Part shown: in pieces, positions 1 through 6,242 of the stretch
Position numbering within the stretch: position 1 is the stretch's first letter
Layout: each line of letters begins with the position of its first letter
Assembly (NCBI GenBank): GCA_022843785.1
Contig: JALHMZ010000005.1
Span: 1-64,000, forward strand
Direction of reading: 5' to 3'
DNA: 64,000 nucleotides
From: Nitrospira sp.
GTDB taxonomy: Bacteria > Nitrospirota > Nitrospiria > Nitrospirales > Nitrospiraceae
Program-made: the position numbers and the translations under genes
The notes under the pieces: generated by a model
Told to the model about the DNA's origin: nothing
Databases searched by the model: none
Seen by the model: the letters and a program-made list of their open reading frames with translations, nothing else

Positions 1-264
1 CGCCCCTTCTAAAAAATCATTCTCCAGCGCCAGTTGCCCGATCTTCGCGTGCAGGGTCTTCAGATCGGGCATCTCCGCCGCCGCCTTCGTCCCGCCAAAC
101 ACGTCCGCGGCTCGCGCCAGCAATTGCTGCTTCCATTCGGTGATCTGAGTGGGGTGGACGCTGAATTGCTCAGCCAATTCGGTCAGCGTCTTGTCGCCTT
201 TGATGGCCGCCAACGCCACCTGCGCTTTGAAGGTGGCTCCGTGATTCCGTCTCGTGCGTTTCAT
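1..264 (-). CDS. IS3-family transposase OrfA, N-terminal part
   Basis: Translating the minus strand from the ATG at 264 gives 88 residues beginning MKRTRRNHGATFKAQVALAA and containing SVHPTQITEWKQQLL. This is the classic helix-turn-helix OrfA of IS3 elements, which recognises the IS ends; OrfB (DDE integrase core), made by frameshifting, would lie beyond the left edge. The ORF track misses it because the frame is open at the edge, and instead lists the antisense shadow 34-357. The frame shows no stop or frameshift, so the part seen looks intact. Family assignment is from recognised sequence, not a search. Confidence 0.88.
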   Translation of the reverse strand, partial: MKRTRRNHGATFKAQVALAAIKGDKTLTELAEQFSVHPTQITEWKQQLLARAADVFGGTKAAAEMPDLKTLHAKIGQLALENDFLEGA

Positions 265-357
265 TGCCTCGCTCCTTTGTGTCGCCACCTCTCGGTGGCG
301 TTGGTGAAGCCAGGCTACCACTTACCACACTGTCCGAATTTCCGGAGCCCCCTCTGA
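1..357 (-). mobile_element. IS3-family insertion sequence, partial (cut by left edge)
   Basis: The left 357 bases carry the start of an IS3-type transposase OrfA on the minus strand plus about 90 bases of leader before it. The outer boundary near 357 is inferred: minus-strand sequence changes there from RHS coding sequence (ending ...ITNAL) to GGGGGCTCCGGAAATTCGG, which resembles the termini of IS3-family elements. Only one end is in the window, so terminal inverted repeats and target duplication cannot be checked. The element interrupts an RHS fragment. The exact boundary is uncertain by several bases. Confidence 0.75.
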
Positions 358-440
358 GTGCATTGGTAATCGTTGTGAGATTGCCCTTGGTGTCATAGCC
401 AAATGTCGTCGTGTGGCTGAGTGGATCGGTGACGGTGGCG
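358..440 (-). pseudogene. RHS/YD-repeat remnant interrupted by the IS
   Basis: About 28 codons on the minus strand read ATVTDPLSHTTTFGYDTKGN and onward to ITNAL. They are nearly identical to an internal repeat of the large RHS protein in this window (VTDPLNHTTTFGYDTKGN). The fragment starts abruptly near 440, has no start codon of its own that fits, and stops at the IS boundary. It is best read as the start of another displaced RHS fragment whose rest lies beyond the IS or is lost. Confidence 0.7.
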
Positions 441-517
441 GGCGGTGCAAGGTCAAGCACTGCTCCCGCTCATTTGCCTCGGGCACGCGGCAAAAGGGTG
501 GCCGCCGGTTGATCGAG

Positions 518-1237
518 CTAGTTGTCTGCCTCCAAACTTTTTAGGTCCTCAGAGGCTTCGGCCATGCCTTCCTCTTCTGCAATCTGAAGTGTTTTCTTGA
601 AGAGAGGTTTATTGGTACCGAGCATATAAGCCCCAACACTTCTTCGTAAGCTATTGGGCCCCTTCCTCATGTATGCCAGAACGATAGGTAATACATCATC
701 CTGTTTTAACCGGAAAAGAAGCGGCAGGCCGCTTACAATAAGCGACTCACTTTGCTCTTGTTGAAAGAGAGTGCATAACGCCGTCGAATGTTCTGAGATC
801 TGCTTTTGCGTCAGATTTCTCATCAAGTGAAAGGAGTAAAACTTCAGTAGATAGTCATCCTTTTCCGTGTACTGCGACAAAACCGTCTGAAGCAAACTGG
901 GATTACTCGTTTTCTTTGCAATGGCAGCGATGAGAGCCATCCTTCTTTCAAGAATGGAAGATGATTGAAGCAGCGCAACAAGTGTGCTGTCTCTTGGCAA
1001 AGTTGACGTAGCCAGTCTTTCCATTGCCTCATCCCGCTGATGGAGTATCGAAAGAACCTCCTCTGAAGAACCATTGGCCCGATCCAATAGCCGCTGATCG
1101 TTTTTGATATAGCTCTTTGCATAGTCTTGCCACCCTGTGGCCTTAAGCTCTGAGCCGATGCTGACATCCACGCTCAGTAGGCCAATAAGAATTCCAGCGG
1201 CAACTGGAAGAGGTTTTATTCTGTGGTTTCTCGACAA
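518..1237 (-). CDS. Secreted HEAT/ARM-like protein, candidate periplasmic immunity protein
   Basis: The 239-residue product starts with a Sec-type signal peptide (hydrophobic VAAGILIGLLSVDVSIGS after a basic MSRNHRIK). The mature part is mostly helical and leucine-rich, with HEAT/armadillo-like stretches such as LERRMALIAAIAKKTSNPSL. I do not recognise a named family and see no catalytic motif. The start overlaps the end of the orphan RHS tip gene by 22 bases, which implies coupled translation. In polymorphic-toxin loci the gene directly after the toxin tip usually encodes its immunity protein; that role is inferred only from position. A signal peptide would suit neutralising a toxin outside the cytoplasm. 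Confidence 0.6.
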   Translation of the reverse strand: MSRNHRIKPLPVAAGILIGLLSVDVSIGSELKATGWQDYAKSYIKNDQRLLDRANGSSEEVLSILHQRDEAMERLATSTLPRDSTLVALLQSSSILERRMALIAAIAKKTSNPSLLQTVLSQYTEKDDYLLKFYSFHLMRNLTQKQISEHSTALCTLFQQEQSESLIVSGLPLLFRLKQDDVLPIVLAYMRKGPNSLRRSVGAYMLGTNKPLFKKTLQIAEEEGMAEASEDLKSLEADN

Positions 1238-2331
1238 TTACATACCCTCTTGAATTTTGGCTGTCGGGATATTTCTTGACACTCCTGTGTGCAGGCCAAA
1301 ACAAGATCGGCAGAAGAACCCCCTGATCCTGGCGGAAGTCTGTACTGGTTGAAGATGCTGAGGCATTCCGTAAATGCTTTGCCGAACCCTACGTTTGCGG
1401 TCTTTCTCTTGCAGAATCTTGAAGCACATGTTGCTCCGGTAAGCCCACCGATGCCTCTCTCAATCATCAGATCAGCCAGTTCCCCAATTACTTCACCTCC
1501 TAACTCAGATGTAAGCGATTTTAATCCTTTCGGATCCGTCCTGTTTATAGGATTTCCACCCACGTAAGCATAGAAGTTCACGCCTCCTCCTAGCCCAATA
1601 GGATCCTCGCTAATAAACCGCTGCAATCTCGGCTGGTAGTACCGCGCGCGGTAGTACATGAGTCCAGTGCCATCATCCTCCCGCCCGGTGTACTTGTAGC
1701 TGCTCGTGCTGGCTGCTCCAGTCTGCGTGGTGAAGCCAAATGGTTCATAGGTATACTGGGTTTGCAGCGTCCCTGTTCCATCCCCCAATGCAACGGTTGA
1801 GCCGAGGGCATCGGAAAGGAGACTACGGACACCGACTCCATCAGTTCTCGTAAAGAATTCATCAATGCCGAGGCCGGTGAGTAGATTCGCCGTGACGGTC
1901 ACGCCGTTCTTTTCCTGTACCGGATTGAGCCCATCGTAGACAAAATTGGTCGTGGTGGCATTGATGGTCTTGCCGGTACGGCGGCCAAAGCTGTCGTATG
2001 TAAAGGAGGCCGTGAGGCTAGGGCCAGAAATAGTCGCGAGCTGGTTTCTTGCGTTCCAGGTGTACGTCGTCGTTCCGCTTGCGTCGGTGAAGGTTGCCAG
2101 GTTGCCGTTGAGATCGTAGGTCTCTGTGGCGGCTCCGAACGCCGTCTGCTGATTGTTTGCGTTGTAGCTCGTCGTGGCGAGCGCCGGAGGAATGTTACTT
2201 CGTGCAAACGTGCCTCCGGTGGTGAGACGATTGCCGGCTGCATCGTAGGTATACGTGAGGCCACCAATGGCCATGAAGTGGTTGGTGCCTAGTAAAAGGT
2301 ATGAGTTAGGATCGATGAGCTGCACGTTCAA
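1216..2331 (-). CDS. Orphan RHS core tip with alternative cysteine-rich C-terminus
   Basis: The 371 residues have no signal peptide and no long YD-repeat region. From about residue 25 (LTYTYDAAGN) to the core motif YRARYYQPRLQRF..EDPIG they closely match the 3' part of the large RHS gene upstream. After the DPKG boundary the sequence changes completely to about 100 residues with seven cysteines (for example ACTQECQEI and RVCNC), a typical switch to a distinct toxin tip. The gene overlaps the small immunity candidate upstream by 26 bases and the secreted HEAT-like gene downstream by 22. Either it is a displaced tip waiting to recombine with the full RHS gene, or it is translated separately. 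The first 24 residues may be non-native; M20 is another possible start. Confidence 0.75.
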   Translation of the reverse strand: MNVQLIDPNSYLLLGTNHFMAIGGLTYTYDAAGNRLTTGGTFARSNIPPALATTSYNANNQQTAFGAATETYDLNGNLATFTDASGTTTYTWNARNQLATISGPSLTASFTYDSFGRRTGKTINATTTNFVYDGLNPVQEKNGVTVTANLLTGLGIDEFFTRTDGVGVRSLLSDALGSTVALGDGTGTLQTQYTYEPFGFTTQTGAASTSSYKYTGREDDGTGLMYYRARYYQPRLQRFISEDPIGLGGGVNFYAYVGGNPINRTDPKGLKSLTSELGGEVIGELADLMIERGIGGLTGATCASRFCKRKTANVGFGKAFTECLSIFNQYRLPPGSGGSSADLVLACTQECQEISRQPKFKRVCNCRETTE

Positions 2332-2545
2332 GCAGCTGCAACGAATGGTCGTCGGTTGGGTAATGAATAAGCCCAGCCTTATCAGTGTCTACGAGCACAC
2401 CAGTTTTTAAATACCCCCAATCTGCTTTGGAAAACTCGTGACTATATTCGTCATCATCGATCGAGCAGACTATGGTTCCGATGCAACCTTCCCACACTTT
2501 CACCTTGTCACCAATTCGCATTTGCTGTCCATCTGAATAATTCAC
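2306..2545 (-). CDS. Small cytosolic protein after RHS tip, candidate immunity protein
   Basis: The ORF track opens this frame at 2668, but that overlaps the RHS gene. A GTG at 2545 is preceded by GGAG at 8 bases and begins 16 bases after the RHS stop, giving 79 residues; ATG at 2521 is an alternative. The product contains RIGDKVKVWEGCIGTIVCSI and GVLVDTDKAGLIHY. I associate this pattern from memory with small proteins next to RHS toxins, but I cannot name a Pfam family. It has no signal peptide, so it would act in the cytoplasm. An immunity role against the large RHS tip is inferred from position. Confidence 0.6.
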   Translation of the reverse strand: MNYSDGQQMRIGDKVKVWEGCIGTIVCSIDDDEYSHEFSKADWGYLKTGVLVDTDKAGLIHYPTDDHSLQLLERAAHRS

Positions 2546-2561
2546 AACAAAGACTCCATCA

Positions 2562-5500
2562 CTAGCGAACGAAAGGTTGGATCGGAATCCAGCTTGGATC
2601 TGGTGGAGGAGGCACTGTCTTACCGCGCTGCCAGAAGCACCTACAGTTGTTAGGGTTTTGCTGAGCAATGTATGTATTGAGATGATCTCCGGCTATTCTA
2701 TGTTGGACCTTGTCAGAAGGATTCTGATCATACCTATATGAGATGGTCCCGAGAGGCACTGTTGTTCCATCCACTAATTTGCACGGCGGGCATTTCTTGT
2801 CACAAGGCGTATCTCCCGATATCGTAAGAATGTTGAGGAGCACTCCCAGCCCACCAAGGAGCCGTCCCAAACTCTGCAGACCTGGAATAGATGGGTCACT
2901 TGGAAACGGAATATCTATTGCTGCATTTCCAGTAGGATCAATGAACCGCATGGGAGTGTTAAATGCATAAACATAGAAATTTGGATCTCCTCCAGAAAAC
3001 CCAATCGGATCTTCACTCATAAACCGTTGCAGTCTCGGCTGGTAGTACCGCGCGCGGTAGTACAGCAGCCCGGTGCTATCATCTTCTCGCCCTGTGTATT
3101 TGTAACTATTCGTACTGGCTGCTCCCGTCTGCGTCGTCACGCCGAAGGGTTCATAGGTATATTGAGTTTGGAGTGTCCCTGTCCCATCACCCAATGCAAC
3201 GGTTGAGCCGAGGGCATCCGGAAGGAGACTACGGACTCCAACCCCGTCAGTTCTTGTAAAGAATTCGTCGATCCCGAGCCCGGTGAGGAGATTGGCCGTG
3301 ACGATCGCGCCGTTCTTTTCCTGTACCGGATTGAGCCCGTCGTAGACATAATTGATCACCGTCCCATTCACCATACGTCCGGTTCTCCTGCCAAAGCTGT
3401 CGTAGGTAAAGGTGGCGGAGAGGCTGGGACCGGCGATGCTGGTGAGTTGATTGCGGGCGTTCCAGGTATAGGTGGTTGTTCCGCTCGCATCGATAAAGGT
3501 TGCCAGATTCCCATTCGGATCATACGTCTCAGTGGCGGCCCCGAACACCGTCTGCTGATTGTTCGCGTTGTAGCTGGTACTCGCCAGCGCCGGAGGAATG
3601 TTTGAACGCGCGAAAGTTCCTCCGGTCTTAATCCGGTTCCCAGCGGCATCGTAGGTATAGAGCAACGTCCCCAGGGTCGTCGTGCCTTTCTTATACGTTA
3701 CGGTCGTGAGCTCCGAAGCGACGTTGTAGAGATATTCGACCTTGTTGGTATTGGGATAGGTCACACTGGTGCGGCGGTCGGCATCGTCGTAGGCGATGGT
3801 GACCGTGCTCGTGCCCTGGACGATGGTGGTCAGTCGATTGGCATTGTCGTAGGTGTAGACGACTTGAGGTTGCCCGACCACCGTCATCGTGGCTCGGCGG
3901 TTGGCATTGTCGTAGGTATAGTTCACCGTACCTTGCGCGGTCACTTCCTGCGTGAGCCGATCGAGCCCATCATACGTTCTCGTGATCGTGGCAGTTACCA
4001 CGTTGCTCGCATCCTTCTCGTCGACCTGTGTGATCCGATTCCCCGCATCGTAGGTGTAGTTCGTGGATGTCCCATCCTGGAACGTCGTTTTGGTTCGTCG
4101 GTTCAAGGCATCGTAGGTATTGGTCGTCACCTGGCTCTTACGATCCGTGACGGTTGCCAGATTGCCATTGTTGTCGTAGGTGTAGGACTCGGTCTGGAGC
4201 AGCGGATCCTGCCTCGTGCTCGTGCGGTTCATGTTGGAATAGGAATACACCGTCTGCTGGCTCTTGGCATCGGTGACCGTGAGCAGATTGCTGTTGGCAT
4301 CGTAGCCGAATTGGGTGATGCCGTTGATGGCGTCGGCGAGCTGGGTAATCCGATCCAGCGCGTCGGGGGTATAGATGGTCTTCTGCCCCAGGGGATTGAT
4401 GAGGCTGCGTAACCGCCCCGCCGCATCCAGCATCCGTGTGGTGGTCCGATTGAGCGGGTCTTTGACCGAGATGAGATCACCGAGTTCATACGTAAAAGTG
4501 GTGATGTTGTTCAGTGGGTCTTTGATCGTGAGCGGCTGGCCTTGGGGATTGACGGTGATCGTTGTGATCTTGTTCAACGCATTCGTAATCGTCGTGAGAT
4601 TCCCCTTGGTGTCATAGCCGAACGTCGTCGTGTGGTTCAGCGGATCCGTGACGGTGGCAATTTGATTAAATGTCGGCTCATAGGTGAACGTGGTCGTCAC
4701 GGCTTGGGGCGTGGTGGCGAGTCTGGTCACCGTCAGCACATTACCCTTGGCATCGTACGTATAGGCCGTCTTGCGGCTCAACTGATCGGTCACACTCAGG
4801 AGCAGATTCGTCCCGGCCTGCCATTCATAGGTCGTCTCCTGCGCCTCCGGCTGGCCAAAGGCGTCGGTACTGGTCACCGTATAGCCAGCACTATTAAAGA
4901 TGAGACGCTTCACAAACCCCCGTGGATCCGTCATGTCCGTCTGAATCACCTTCCCCATGCCATCAAGCGTATAGGCGAACTGATAGGTCGTGCTATCGGG
5001 TCTCGTCTGGGTCTGTACACGGCCATTCACATCGTAGGTATTGGTCACATGGAGATTGCCGTTCGGCTCCTTGGCGGTGAGCAACCGATGGGAGGCATCA
5101 TAGGTGTACTCGCTCACACCAGATAACGGATTGGTCACCTTCCACAAGTTGCCGCTCGCATCGTAGGTATAGGTGATCGTCCGGCCCAGAATGTCGATGA
5201 TCTGAGTGATGCGGTTGCTCGTGTCATAGGTGAACGTGAGGTAGCGGCCATTGGGGGTTGTGATCTTGGTAAGGTTACCCGCCAAGCCCTGAGCCTTCGC
5301 TCGTGTCAGGGTCAGTTGATTACCGTTCCGATCCAGCTGAGTCACCAGCCAGCCGTAGTCACTGAAGCGCCACTCCGTGCCGTCCTTAAACTTCAGCCGA
5401 TAGCGTTGCAGAGCTTCATCCCACGCGAACGTGGCCCCGTAGAAGGTAGTCTGCGTCGTTGTATGCTGAAGGGTGGAGTCTAAGCAATTGGTTCCCACCG

Positions 5501-6242
5501 TTCTCGTGAATTCTCGGTAGCCGCCATCCGGCAGGATGATACGGACGAGACTACAGAGATCATCCCGTAGCAGATAGTGGCCGTAGGAATGACTCGTGCC
5601 GATCCCAAACACCCGCACGCCTGTATCCTTCGTGCGATACGTCCGGGTGAGCGTAATCGGCATGACATCGGGCACTTCGATATCCGTGTCTTCTTGATAG
5701 TACAAGCCCGTCATCATACTGACAGGATCAGCACACTTGTTATCAGGACACGGCGTGTCCGCCTCTTCCGGCGTCGGTGGTACCACAGTCGGGCCGTTCG
5801 GCTGCCCGGAATAATGAAACCAGGTGACGATGTCAGGGTTCCACCCGCCAAAACAGAACGTACCCCAGCTCGATGATACAAAGTTTCCCCAGGGAAGCGG
5901 AGTTCGAATCGTTATTCCGCCAGCATCTCCTGTGCCTGGCGAGCACTGAACCGCCTCTCCACCAACTCCATACACCCAGCTTGCTGGGAATATTTCCCAT
6001 CGGGAGGCCCACACCACGGCGTCATAGGTGGATTGAGACGGATCGAGTGTCCCGACACCGGTATGCCCAAAGAAATAGTAGGTGCTGGATTGGCCAGGAT
6101 TGAGAGTGTCACAGGGTCGAATCGGAATCCCCCCGACCTCACCGGGTCCGCACAGCTGAGCCTCGACCAGGTTTGGACAGAGGGCGAGGCTGCTGAAGAC
6201 GACCAGCCACATGACGTGTTGGAGCACATTTCGAAGTCTCAT
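2562..6242 (-). CDS. Large secreted RHS/YD-repeat protein with C-terminal toxin-like tip
   Basis: The 1226-residue product has a Sec signal peptide (ending near NLVEA), a unique N-terminal region of about 150 residues, a DUF6531-like segment (DPVSMMTGLYYQEDTDIEV), then some 25 YD repeats (GYDANGNL-type). The RHS-associated core YRARYYQPRLQRFMSEDPIG lies near residue 1065. Such proteins form a hollow beta-shell that encloses a C-terminal toxin. After the core the variable tip (about 120 residues) has clustered cysteines (CDKKCPPCKLVDG) and a GDHLNTYIAQQNPNNCRCFW motif of the kind seen in polymorphic toxins; its activity is unknown. The start overlaps the stop of the upstream IPT/TIG gene by ATGA. 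The signal peptide suggests Sec export rather than type VI delivery. Confidence 0.88.
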   Translation of the reverse strand: MRLRNVLQHVMWLVVFSSLALCPNLVEAQLCGPGEVGGIPIRPCDTLNPGQSSTYYFFGHTGVGTLDPSQSTYDAVVWASRWEIFPASWVYGVGGEAVQCSPGTGDAGGITIRTPLPWGNFVSSSWGTFCFGGWNPDIVTWFHYSGQPNGPTVVPPTPEEADTPCPDNKCADPVSMMTGLYYQEDTDIEVPDVMPITLTRTYRTKDTGVRVFGIGTSHSYGHYLLRDDLCSLVRIILPDGGYREFTRTVGTNCLDSTLQHTTTQTTFYGATFAWDEALQRYRLKFKDGTEWRFSDYGWLVTQLDRNGNQLTLTRAKAQGLAGNLTKITTPNGRYLTFTYDTSNRITQIIDILGRTITYTYDASGNLWKVTNPLSGVSEYTYDASHRLLTAKEPNGNLHVTNTYDVNGRVQTQTRPDSTTYQFAYTLDGMGKVIQTDMTDPRGFVKRLIFNSAGYTVTSTDAFGQPEAQETTYEWQAGTNLLLSVTDQLSRKTAYTYDAKGNVLTVTRLATTPQAVTTTFTYEPTFNQIATVTDPLNHTTTFGYDTKGNLTTITNALNKITTITVNPQGQPLTIKDPLNNITTFTYELGDLISVKDPLNRTTTRMLDAAGRLRSLINPLGQKTIYTPDALDRITQLADAINGITQFGYDANSNLLTVTDAKSQQTVYSYSNMNRTSTRQDPLLQTESYTYDNNGNLATVTDRKSQVTTNTYDALNRRTKTTFQDGTSTNYTYDAGNRITQVDEKDASNVVTATITRTYDGLDRLTQEVTAQGTVNYTYDNANRRATMTVVGQPQVVYTYDNANRLTTIVQGTSTVTIAYDDADRRTSVTYPNTNKVEYLYNVASELTTVTYKKGTTTLGTLLYTYDAAGNRIKTGGTFARSNIPPALASTSYNANNQQTVFGAATETYDPNGNLATFIDASGTTTYTWNARNQLTSIAGPSLSATFTYDSFGRRTGRMVNGTVINYVYDGLNPVQEKNGAIVTANLLTGLGIDEFFTRTDGVGVRSLLPDALGSTVALGDGTGTLQTQYTYEPFGVTTQTGAASTNSYKYTGREDDSTGLLYYRARYYQPRLQRFMSEDPIGFSGGDPNFYVYAFNTPMRFIDPTGNAAIDIPFPSDPSIPGLQSLGRLLGGLGVLLNILTISGDTPCDKKCPPCKLVDGTTVPLGTISYRYDQNPSDKVQHRIAGDHLNTYIAQQNPNNCRCFWQRGKTVPPPPDPSWIPIQPFVR

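Noticed and set aside
34-357. Plus-strand ORF of 107 aa at the left edge
   Set aside because: It is antisense to the IS3 OrfA, whose minus-strand translation is clearly recognisable.
3864-5126. Plus-strand ORFs of 182 and 194 aa inside the RHS gene
   Set aside because: Antisense shadows of the repetitive YD sequence; repeats make long open frames on the other strand.
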